A stretch of 64,000 nucleotides of DNA from Streptomyces canus. GTDB lineage: Bacteria; Actinomycetota; Actinomycetes; Streptomycetales; Streptomycetaceae. A program made the translations under genes and the position numbers. The DNA is taken from the NCBI RefSeq assembly GCF_030816965.1, contig NZ_JAUSYQ010000002.1, forward strand, positions 4,001,001 to 4,065,000, given 5' to 3'. The notes under the pieces are model-generated. The model worked only from the letters and a program-made list of their open reading frames with translations. It searched no databases and was not told the DNA's origin. This document shows, piece after piece, positions 26,107-34,165 of this stretch; position 1 is the first letter of the stretch; each line of letters starts with the position of its first letter.

Positions 26107-29100
26107 ATGCAGATCCGGCTGACCGTCGTAGACCCGCTGGGCCCGCCCGACCGGGCCCGGGGCCGCGCCGCGAGCTGCGACGTGCTGGTCACGGCTCCCG
26201 TCGGCACAGCCCTGGCCGCGGTGGCGACGGCACTCGCCTCGGCGGTCCCGGCGGACGGGGGCAGCTCCCGCGCGGGCGAAGCCGAGCGGGGGGGCGGCCC
26301 GGTCGTGCTGTACGCGGACGGGGAGCGGCTCGACACTCAACGAGCCACTCTGGGCGAGCCACCGCTGATCGACGGCGCCGTGCTGTCCCTGGGTGCCCCG
26401 GCGGCCCCCGAACCCCACCCCGAGCTCGACGACGCCCCCACCCAGCTCCACGTGGTCGCCGGCCCCGACGCCGGCGGCGTCCATCTGCTGCACGGCGGCC
26501 AGATCCACATCGGCCGCTCCGCCGACGCCGACGTCCCTCTGGACGACCCCGACGTCTCCCGCCTGCACTGCGCGGTCACGGTCGCCGCCGACGGCCGCGT
26601 CTCGGTGGCCGACCTGGACTCCACGAACGGCACGACCCTGGACGGCACCCGCGTGGGCACCCGCCCGGTCCGGTTCCCTCCGGGGGCGCTGCTGAGGATC
26701 GGCGAGTCGGTGCTGCGGCTGTCCCCGAGCGGTGGGCGACGGCTCGGTACGGAACCTGACGGCGAGGGCCACGTGCGGGTGACCTCCGGCGAAGCCGGGC
26801 TCGTGGCGGGCGACCAGCAGGGGCCCGGGGGCTCGGATGCCGCCGCCCGGACCGGCCGAGCCGGCTACGCGCCGGGCAACGGTGGTCAGGGACCGAGCGT
26901 GACCGGGGCGCGCCGGGGCTCGGAGACCACTGCGGAGTCCGGCACAGCCGGGCGCGCTTCAGATGTGGTCCAGGGGCGCGCAGCGGCAGGAACCCGCGAG
27001 GACGGCAGAGATGCCTCCGGCTCGGCCGCCGGGCAGACCGAGCGCTCCCCACGCGCGCGTGGCAGGGTGTCGGCAGGCGCAGGAGGGGCCGGGTCCGGCA
27101 GGTCCGCGCCGTCCTCGGACGCGGGGCCGGCCGAGGGCTCGGCACGCACGCGTGAAGGCCACGGCAGTAGCGACACCTCACCCCGGTCGACCACCGACCG
27201 GACCCACCACACCTACGGCTCCGCGGGCTGGGGCGCCTCGGGCGGAGGCCCCGAGGGCACGGGAGCGCAGGGCCACGGACCCGCTGAACCGCCGGTCGTC
27301 GTGCCGGGGCAGGGCGGTGCGCCCCGGATCGAGCGCCGGGACGGAACCGACGGCGGACGTCCGGACGCTGACGACAACCTCCGGGGCGCCGCCGGAGCGG
27401 TCTCCGACGACCCGGGCCACGGGCACGGCGGGGGCCCCGGCGGGGACACCCACGGCGGCCGGTCCGGAATCGGCTCCTTCGAAGTGACGCGCACCACCGC
27501 CGTCCCCCCGCCTCCCGCGACCGGCCAGGACCTGCCCTCGGGGCCTGACGCCCCGGCGACCGGCCGCCGCAAGGGCACCCCTCTGCGCGGAACCGACGTA
27601 CCGCAAGGCGTGCGGCGGCGTGGTGGGCTGTCCGCGTGGGCCCGGCGACTGGCCGGTGGGCGGAGCGAGCAGGAGACGCCCCGGCGGGACGAGGCGTACG
27701 ACGAGGACACCGCGCCCGTGACCGCGGTTCCGTCGGCCGCCGCGGCCCAGGCGCCCGAGGCCTGGCCCGATCCGGCGGCCCTGCTGCTGACGGCGCTGGG
27801 CCCCGGCGCGCGTCTGTGGGAGCGCGGGCCCGGGCATCCGGAGGCCCTCACCGTGCGGCTCGGCACCGCCGACCGTGCGGCGCCCGACGGCTCGAGGCTG
27901 CTGCCGGCCGTTCCGGTCACCGCTGATCTGCGCGAGAGCGGTGCACTGGGCCTCGCCGGTCCGCGCGCGCGGCTCGCAGGGCTGGCCCGCGCGGTGGTGG
28001 CCCAGCTCGCCGCCCTGCACGCGCCCGAGACCCTGGAGATCGTCCTGATCAGCGCGGACCGCTCCCGGCCCGCGCGGGAGCGCACCGCCGAGTGGTCCTG
28101 GCTCGGCTGGCTCCCCCATGTCCGCCCGGGTCACGGCCAGGACTGCCGCCTCCTGCTCGCCCATGACCGCGAGCAGGCCGCGGCCCGCACCGACGAACTT
28201 CTGCGGCGCCTGGACGACCACCTGTCCGACGTGGAGGCCGCACCGGCCCGCAGGACGATCCCGGCCGCCCGCTCCGCCGCCCCGCAGGACCGCCTCCGCA
28301 ACACCGCCCGACGGCCTTCCTGGGCCCGGGACGACGCGGAGGACGAGACGAGCGGCGGTTTCCCGGGGCCGTACACCGTGGTCGTGGTGGACGGCGACCC
28401 CGGTGGCGCCGACCTGCGCAAGGCGGTGGCGCGGCTGGCGGCGGAGGGCCCCCGGGCCGGCATCCACGTCGTGTGCCTGGCCGAGACGGCCCCGGCCTCC
28501 CCGGCGTCCCCGGTGACGGACACGTACGAGGCGGCGTGCGCGGCGGCCCCGACCTTCCGCGAGTGCGGCGCGGTCGGCCTGCTCAGCGGGGACGTGGCGA
28601 CGGCACTGCGGCTGATGCGGGTGGCGCGGGCGGGGGTTCCCACGCAGGCGGGCACCGAGGCCGACGGCACCGGCGCGGCCCCTTCCGGAAACCGCCCCGA
28701 GCCCGGACGCCCGGCCACCGGCACGTCCCGCCCCGCAACCACCGCGGCCCCGGCCGACGCTCGCCAGGCGGACGTGTCCCGCACCAGCACCGAGGCCCAC
28801 CCCACCGGCACGCGCGCCGACGCCCGTACGCGCACCGGCGCCGACACCATCCACCTCACCACCGACCCCGCCCCCGCCCCCGTCGGCCACGGCACCGTCG
28901 CCGCCGTGGACGCCGTCTCCGCGGCCTGGGCCGAGCGGTTCGCGCGCGCGCTGGCGCCGTTGCGTACGGACGGCGCCGCCGGTGGGGGGCACGCGCGCGT
29001 GTCCTCGCCGTTGCCCCAGGCGGCGCGGTTGCTCGACGAGTTGGGGCTGGCCCGGGCCACCCCGCCGTCGCTGATGACACGCTGGGCGGACGCGGCCGAC

Positions 29101-30189
29101 GACCCGGAGTCGCTCGGCGGCCGGGCGTGGGCGGTGCTGGGTGCCGGACCGCGCGGCCCGGTCTGCGCCGACCTCGTGGCCGAGGGCCCGCACCTGCTGG
29201 TCGAGGGCCCCGCGGGCAGCGGCCGTACGGAACTGCTGCGGGCGGTCGTCGCCTCGCTGGCCGCGGCCGAGCGCCCCGACCGGCTGAGCATCGTCCTGAT
29301 GGACGGCCGGGACAGCGTGAGCACCGGGGGTACCTCCTCCGGGGCAGGCGGTCACGGCGAGGGCCTGCACGTGTGCACGGATGTGCCGCATGTGACCACT
29401 CACCTCACCGCCAATGACCCGGTGCGCATGCGGGAGTTCGCCCAGTCCCTGAGCGCCGAGCTGAAGCGGCGCGCGGAGCTGCTCGGCCGCTCCGACTTCA
29501 CGGAGTGGCACACCGGCCGGGAGCTGTCGGGTCGTATCGTCGCCCAGCGCACGGCGCATCCGCGGGGCACGACAGGCACCCCCGGTGACACGGCCGCCGG
29601 TGACCTGGACTCCCCGCCCAGCTCCACGATCCGGCTGCGCCCGGCGGCGGCCCGTCGGCGGACGGAGACGGCACCCCCGCTTCCCCGTCTGGTCGTGATC
29701 GTGGACGACCTGGACGCCCTGGTCTCCCCGCCCCTGGGCTCCCCCGGCAGGCCTGCCGCCGGCTCCGTCATACGCGCGCTGGAGGCGGTGTCCCGCGAGG
29801 GCGAGCGCCTGGGCGTCCACCTGGTGGCCGCGACCGGCCCGGGCGGCCGTACCGCGGAGTCGGAAGCGGCCCGCCGGGCCACCCTCCGCGTCACCCTTGA
29901 CCCCCCGGCCACCGGGCCGGACGAACCGGCTCCCGGCCGCGGTCGGCTGACCTGGTCCGACGGCCGGGTCACGGCCTTCCAGGCCGGCCGGGTCACCGGC
30001 CGCATACCCCGCACCGCGACCCTGCGCCCCACGGTCGTCCCCCTGGAATGGGAACGCATGGGCGACCCCCCGGCCCGCCGCCCGGTCCGGGAACTGGGCA
30101 ACGGTCCGACGGATCTGGCCCTGCTGGCGAGTGCATTGGAACGCGCAGCGAGGGAAGTCGCAGCGGCAGAGGTCCCGTCGCTGCTCTAG
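26107..30189 (+). CDS. FHA domain-FtsK/SpoIIIE-like ATPase
   Basis: This protein has 1360 residues from ATG 26107 (MQIRLTVVDPLG). A ubiquitin-like N-terminus (about 1-100) comes before an FHA phospho-Thr-binding domain (about 112-200; GRSADADVPL, DVSRLHC, DLDSTNGTTLDG). A Gly/Ser/Arg-rich disordered spacer (about 200-520) is followed by FtsK/EccC-like ATPase modules. The last has Walker A GPAGSGRTELL (about 1036) and Walker B LVVIVDDLDAL (about 1197). An earlier module (about 550-780) lacks a clear P-loop and may be degenerate. Related proteins move DNA or drive type VII secretion. There is no obvious membrane helix. It is divergent from pkaA, which suggests control by phosphorylation. Confidence 0.88.
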   Translation: MQIRLTVVDPLGPPDRARGRAASCDVLVTAPVGTALAAVATALASAVPADGGSSRAGEAERGGGPVVLYADGERLDTQRATLGEPPLIDGAVLSLGAPAAPEPHPELDDAPTQLHVVAGPDAGGVHLLHGGQIHIGRSADADVPLDDPDVSRLHCAVTVAADGRVSVADLDSTNGTTLDGTRVGTRPVRFPPGALLRIGESVLRLSPSGGRRLGTEPDGEGHVRVTSGEAGLVAGDQQGPGGSDAAARTGRAGYAPGNGGQGPSVTGARRGSETTAESGTAGRASDVVQGRAAAGTREDGRDASGSAAGQTERSPRARGRVSAGAGGAGSGRSAPSSDAGPAEGSARTREGHGSSDTSPRSTTDRTHHTYGSAGWGASGGGPEGTGAQGHGPAEPPVVVPGQGGAPRIERRDGTDGGRPDADDNLRGAAGAVSDDPGHGHGGGPGGDTHGGRSGIGSFEVTRTTAVPPPPATGQDLPSGPDAPATGRRKGTPLRGTDVPQGVRRRGGLSAWARRLAGGRSEQETPRRDEAYDEDTAPVTAVPSAAAAQAPEAWPDPAALLLTALGPGARLWERGPGHPEALTVRLGTADRAAPDGSRLLPAVPVTADLRESGALGLAGPRARLAGLARAVVAQLAALHAPETLEIVLISADRSRPARERTAEWSWLGWLPHVRPGHGQDCRLLLAHDREQAAARTDELLRRLDDHLSDVEAAPARRTIPAARSAAPQDRLRNTARRPSWARDDAEDETSGGFPGPYTVVVVDGDPGGADLRKAVARLAAEGPRAGIHVVCLAETAPASPASPVTDTYEAACAAAPTFRECGAVGLLSGDVATALRLMRVARAGVPTQAGTEADGTGAAPSGNRPEPGRPATGTSRPATTAAPADARQADVSRTSTEAHPTGTRADARTRTGADTIHLTTDPAPAPVGHGTVAAVDAVSAAWAERFARALAPLRTDGAAGGGHARVSSPLPQAARLLDELGLARATPPSLMTRWADAADDPESLGGRAWAVLGAGPRGPVCADLVAEGPHLLVEGPAGSGRTELLRAVVASLAAAERPDRLSIVLMDGRDSVSTGGTSSGAGGHGEGLHVCTDVPHVTTHLTANDPVRMREFAQSLSAELKRRAELLGRSDFTEWHTGRELSGRIVAQRTAHPRGTTGTPGDTAAGDLDSPPSSTIRLRPAAARRRTETAPPLPRLVVIVDDLDALVSPPLGSPGRPAAGSVIRALEAVSREGERLGVHLVAATGPGGRTAESEAARRATLRVTLDPPATGPDEPAPGRGRLTWSDGRVTAFQAGRVTGRIPRTATLRPTVVPLEWERMGDPPARRPVRELGNGPTDLALLASALERAAREVAAAEVPSLL

Positions 30190-30341
30190 TCGTGAAGGGA
30201 TCCGGGGGCAGTGCCCCCGAACGACGCGTGCCCCAACGCACCGGCACTGGTCACGACGGCATCACGATCTTCCACTTGACAGCGGACGCCTACTTGCCGA
30301 CCTCGTTCCCCCGGCGTAGACCAGTTCGCACGGGACAGCCC

Positions 30342-30353
30342 TCGAACGTTCGA
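30342..30353. promoter_or_regulatory. Candidate LacI-type operator, 12-bp palindrome
   Basis: TCGAACGTTCGA is a perfect palindrome with a central CG. It lies 24 bases upstream of the binding-protein start. A TTGACA at 30276-30281 could be a -35 element, but I see no convincing -10 at the right spacing. No regulator gene accompanies this operon. Confidence 0.45.
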
Positions 30354-30377
30354 CGAGGAACGAAGAACGGGGTCGTG

Positions 30378-31772
30378 ATGCGCAGCACGAGCAGCACCAA
30401 CCGGAAGCCCAGGTCAGCGAACAGGGCTTCCGCGAAAACGGCGGCCGCCGCCCTCGCGGCAGCCCTCGCCCTCTCACTCGCCGCATGCGGCGGAGACGAC
30501 GACAAGAGCAGTGACACGGGCGCGACAGGTGGCAAGGAGACAGGCACCAGCCTCACCCTGCCCAAGCTGAACGGCCAGAGCCTCCAGGTCGCCGCCGTCT
30601 GGAGCGGCGAGGAGCAGGCCAACTTCAAGAAGGTCCTCGCGGAGTTCGAGAAGCGCACCGGTGCCAAGGTGACCTTCGTGCCCGCCCAGGACCCGATCGT
30701 CAACTTCCTGGGCTCGAAGGTCGCGGGCGGTCAGCCGCCGGACATCGCGATGCTTCCGCAGCCGGGTGCCATCAAGCAGGCCGTGGACAAGAAGTGGGCC
30801 AAGCCCCTCGGCACCGAGGCCAAGGCCGAGCTCGCCAAGAACTACTCGCAGGGCTGGCAGGACATCGGCAAGATCGGCGGCACCCAGTACGGCGTCTACT
30901 ACAAGGCCGCCAACAAGTCCCTGATCTGGTACAACGCCAAGGTCTTCGAGAACGCGGGCGCCACCGAGCCGAAGACCTGGGACGAACTGCTCACCACCGC
31001 CCAGACGGTCTACGACTCGGGTGTGACCCCGTTCTCCGTGGGCGGCGCCGAGGGCTGGACCCTGACGGACTGGTTCGAGAACATCTATCTCTCCCAGGCC
31101 GGCCCGGACAAGTACGACCAGCTGGCCAAGCACGAGATCAAGTGGACGGACCCGTCCGTGAAGGACGCGCTGACCACGCTGGCCCAGGTATGGGGCAAGA
31201 AGGACTATGTCGCGGGCGGCGCGAAGGGCGCGCTGCAGACGGACTTCCCGGCCTCGGTGACGCAGACCTTCACCGGCGGCGACCAGCCCAAGGCGGCGAT
31301 GGTCTACGAGGGCGACTTCGCACAGGTCAACATCCAGACGGCCAAGGCGAAGGTCGGCACGGACGCGAAGGTGTTCCCGTTCCCGAAGGTCGGTGACACC
31401 GCCCCCGTGGTCTCCGGCGGCGACGCGGCCGTGATCCTGAAGGACTCCAAGGCGGCGCAGGCGCTGGCGACCTTCCTGGCCTCGCCCGACGCGGCGACGA
31501 TCCAGGCCAAGCTGGGCGGCTATCTCTCGCCGAACAAGAGCGTGGACATCTCGGCGTATCCGAACCCGGTGCAGCAGAAGATCGCCAAGGCGCTGATCGA
31601 CTCCGGCGACGACTTCCGCTTCGACATGTCCGACCAGGCCCCGCAGGCCTTCGGCGGCACCCCCGGCAAGGGCGAGTGGAAGGCCCTCCAGGACTTCCTG
31701 ACGAACCCGAAGGACGTCGCGGGCACGCAGGCCAAGCTGGAGGCCGACGCGGCGGCCGCCTACGGGAACTGA
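30378..31772 (+). CDS. Sugar ABC transporter substrate-binding lipoprotein
   Basis: This 464-residue family-1 solute-binding protein starts at ATG 30378 (MRSTSSTNRKPRSANR); GTG 30375 is also possible. The signal peptide ends in the lipobox LSLAAC. The mature protein carries VAAVWSGEEQANFKKVLAEFEKRTG, PDIAMLPQPG, GVYYKAANKSLIWYN and SVGGAEGWTLTDWFEN, typical of CUT1 binding proteins for alpha-glucosides or related oligosaccharides. It precedes its two permeases by four bases. The ligand cannot be told from sequence. Confidence 0.92.
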   Translation: MRSTSSTNRKPRSANRASAKTAAAALAAALALSLAACGGDDDKSSDTGATGGKETGTSLTLPKLNGQSLQVAAVWSGEEQANFKKVLAEFEKRTGAKVTFVPAQDPIVNFLGSKVAGGQPPDIAMLPQPGAIKQAVDKKWAKPLGTEAKAELAKNYSQGWQDIGKIGGTQYGVYYKAANKSLIWYNAKVFENAGATEPKTWDELLTTAQTVYDSGVTPFSVGGAEGWTLTDWFENIYLSQAGPDKYDQLAKHEIKWTDPSVKDALTTLAQVWGKKDYVAGGAKGALQTDFPASVTQTFTGGDQPKAAMVYEGDFAQVNIQTAKAKVGTDAKVFPFPKVGDTAPVVSGGDAAVILKDSKAAQALATFLASPDAATIQAKLGGYLSPNKSVDISAYPNPVQQKIAKALIDSGDDFRFDMSDQAPQAFGGTPGKGEWKALQDFLTNPKDVAGTQAKLEADAAAAYGN

Positions 31773-31776
31773 CGCG

Positions 31777-33120
31777 ATGACCTCGGCCACCGAGGCAGGG
31801 GTCCCTCCGGCCCCTGCCTCCCCCAAGTCGCGCAAGAGCGTGACCGGCACGCGAAAGACCGTGGCAGTGCTGTTCCTGCTGCCCGCCCTCGTGCTGCTGG
31901 GCGCGCTCGTGGTCTACCCGATCGGGTACTCGATCGTCCGCAGCTTCTACAACCAGTCCGGCGACGGTTTCGCCGGATTCGACAACTACAAGGCCCTGTT
32001 CACCGACGACGGCATCCGTACGGCCCTGAAGAACAACATCATCTGGGTGGTGTTCGCGCCGACGATCGCCACCGCGCTCGGGCTGATCTTCGCGGTGCTG
32101 ACCGAACGGGTGCGCTGGGGAACGGCGTTCAAGCTGGTCGTCTTCATGCCGATGGCGATCTCGATGCTGGCGGCCGGCATCATCTTCCGGCTCGTCTACG
32201 ACCAGGACCCGGACAAGGGTTTCGCGAACGCGGTGTGGGTGGGCGTGCACGACACGTTCAGTCAGTCCTCGGCGTTCCCGAAGGCGCACCCGGGCCGTGA
32301 GTCACCGCTGGTGGCTCAGGGGGGCGGGTTCATCACCAGGACGCCGGTCCACACCGGCGGCACGGTCACCCTGCCCCTGGTGGGTGTCGCCCCTGACCAG
32401 ATGCCCGGCGACGCGAAGAAGGCCGTGGCGCCGCAGGCGGACCCGGGCAGGATCACCGGGACGACCTGGCAGGACTTCACGCGCGGCAAGGGGGTCGGCA
32501 AGCTCGGCGGGGTCGACCCGACCGAACTCGGCTACCCCGGCATGAAGATCGAGGCGGTCAAGGACGGCAAGGTCGTCGAGACGGCGAAGGCCGGTGACGA
32601 CGGCACGTTCTCCTTCTCGGAGAAGGCCGACGGGGCCCGACTGCGGCTTCCGGCGAGCAACTTCAAGGAGGCCTACAACGGGCTGGACTGGCTCGGCCCG
32701 TCGCTGGTGACGCCGGCGATCATCGGGTCGTACATCTGGATGTGGGCCGGTTTCGCGATGGTGCTGATCGCGGCCGGGCTCGCGGGCATCCCCCGCGAAC
32801 TCCTGGAGGCCGCCCGGGTCGACGGCGCGAGCGAGTGGCAGGTCTTCCGCAGGGTCACGGTCCCGCTTCTCGCGCCCGTTCTCGCGGTCGTCACCGTGAC
32901 CCTGATGATCAACGTCCTGAAGATCTTCGACCTGGTCTTCATCATCGCCCCGGGCTCCTCGCAGGACGACGCGAACGTCCTCGCCCTGGAGCTGTACCGC
33001 AAGGGCTTCGCCGAGGACCAGCCGGGCATCGCGAGCGCCATCTCGGTGTTCCTGCTGCTGCTGGTGATCCCGGTGATGTGGTTCAACATTCGTCGGCTCA
33101 GGCGGGAGGTACGGCGATGA
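31777..33120 (+). CDS. Sugar ABC transporter permease with large inserted external domain
   Basis: The product has 447 residues against about 300 for ordinary MalF-type permeases. Helices 1-3 lie at about 28-135. A non-membrane insert of about 145 residues (about 150-300) then precedes the remaining helices and the EAA loop LLEAARVDGASEWQVFRRVTVP. The insert has TPVHTGGTVTLPLVGVAPDQ, then GMKIEAVKDGKVVETAKAGDDGTFSFSEKADG, which reads like a carboxypeptidase-regulatory or Ig-type beta-sandwich. It faces the outside by topology. Its position parallels the P2 loop of E. coli MalF, which contacts the binding protein. The stop overlaps the next start as ATGA. Confidence 0.9.
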   Translation: MTSATEAGVPPAPASPKSRKSVTGTRKTVAVLFLLPALVLLGALVVYPIGYSIVRSFYNQSGDGFAGFDNYKALFTDDGIRTALKNNIIWVVFAPTIATALGLIFAVLTERVRWGTAFKLVVFMPMAISMLAAGIIFRLVYDQDPDKGFANAVWVGVHDTFSQSSAFPKAHPGRESPLVAQGGGFITRTPVHTGGTVTLPLVGVAPDQMPGDAKKAVAPQADPGRITGTTWQDFTRGKGVGKLGGVDPTELGYPGMKIEAVKDGKVVETAKAGDDGTFSFSEKADGARLRLPASNFKEAYNGLDWLGPSLVTPAIIGSYIWMWAGFAMVLIAAGLAGIPRELLEAARVDGASEWQVFRRVTVPLLAPVLAVVTVTLMINVLKIFDLVFIIAPGSSQDDANVLALELYRKGFAEDQPGIASAISVFLLLLVIPVMWFNIRRLRREVRR

Positions 33121-34025
33121 CCACTCAGGCCGAAAGGCTTCCCGAGACGGCACCGACCGACGGGGTGAAGGCGAAGCAGTCGCTCGGCTCACGGCTCGTC
33201 GAACGCGTCAGCGGCGGCCTGATCAGCGTCGTCCTCGTCCTCGTCGGCCTGTTCTGGCTGGTGCCGACGATCGGGCTGCTGATCTCCTCGCTGCGCACCC
33301 CGCAGGACCTCGCCGCGACCGGCTGGTGGAAGGTCTTCACCGAGCCGTCCCAGATGACCCTCGACAGCTACGACAAGCTGCTCCACAACAGCGACATCAC
33401 CGGCTCCATCGTCAACACCGTGCTGATCACGGTCCCGGCGACGGTCCTGGTGATCGTCATCGGCGCGCTCGCGGGCTACGCGTTCGCGTGGATGGAATTC
33501 CCGGGCCGAGACTGGTGGTTCATGGGCGTGGTCGGTCTGCTGGTGGTGCCGGTGCAGGTGGCGCTGATCCCCATCGCCGAACTCTTCGGCAAGCTGGGCC
33601 TGTTCGGCAACATCTTCGGGGTGATCCTCTTCCACACGGGCTTCGGTCTGCCCTTCGCGGTGTTCCTGCTGCGGAACTTCTTCGCGGAGATCCCCCGCGA
33701 ACTCCTGGAGGCGGCAAGGCTCGACGGCGCGGGTGAACTGCGCCTGTTCACCAGGGTGGTGATGCCGCTCGGCGGGCCCGCGATCGCGAGCCTGGGCATC
33801 TTCCAGTTCCTGTGGGTGTGGAACGACATGCTGATCGCCCTGGTGTTCACGGACGCCGACAGCCAGCCGATCACGGTCGCCCTGCAGACCCAGATGCGCG
33901 CCTTCGCCGACAACGTCGACGTCCTGGCACCGGGTGCGTTCATCTCCATGGTGATCCCGCTGCTCGTGTTCTTCGCGTTCCAGCGGCAGTTCGTGTCCGG
34001 CGTGATGGCGGGCGCGGTCAAGTAG
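33117..34025 (+). CDS. Sugar ABC transporter permease (MalG type)
   Basis: This 302-residue permease has a start overlapping the preceding stop (ATGA) with GGGAGG nearby. It has six membrane helices, the EAA loop LLEAARLDGAGELRLFTRVVMP, and the MalG-like ending QRQFVSGVMAGAVK. The operon contains no ATPase gene; energy must come from a shared subunit such as MsiK. A terminator hairpin follows. Confidence 0.93.
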   Translation: MTTQAERLPETAPTDGVKAKQSLGSRLVERVSGGLISVVLVLVGLFWLVPTIGLLISSLRTPQDLAATGWWKVFTEPSQMTLDSYDKLLHNSDITGSIVNTVLITVPATVLVIVIGALAGYAFAWMEFPGRDWWFMGVVGLLVVPVQVALIPIAELFGKLGLFGNIFGVILFHTGFGLPFAVFLLRNFFAEIPRELLEAARLDGAGELRLFTRVVMPLGGPAIASLGIFQFLWVWNDMLIALVFTDADSQPITVALQTQMRAFADNVDVLAPGAFISMVIPLLVFFAFQRQFVSGVMAGAVK

Positions 34026-34044
34026 CCCGTCCGACAGCCGACTT

Positions 34045-34076
34045 GAAGGGGCGGGCCGATACCGGTCCGCCCCTTC
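34045..34076 (+). terminator. Terminator of the sugar operon
   Basis: The arms GAAGGGGCGG and CCGCCCCTTC enclose a 12-base loop, 20 bases past the permease stop. Confidence 0.7.
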
Positions 34077-34165
34077 GCGTTCGCCCGAATGCCGTACAGA
34101 CCGTAACCAAGCTCCTCCATGGGGCGTTCCCGGGCAGAACTCCCGCGCCGACCCATGGATGTGCC

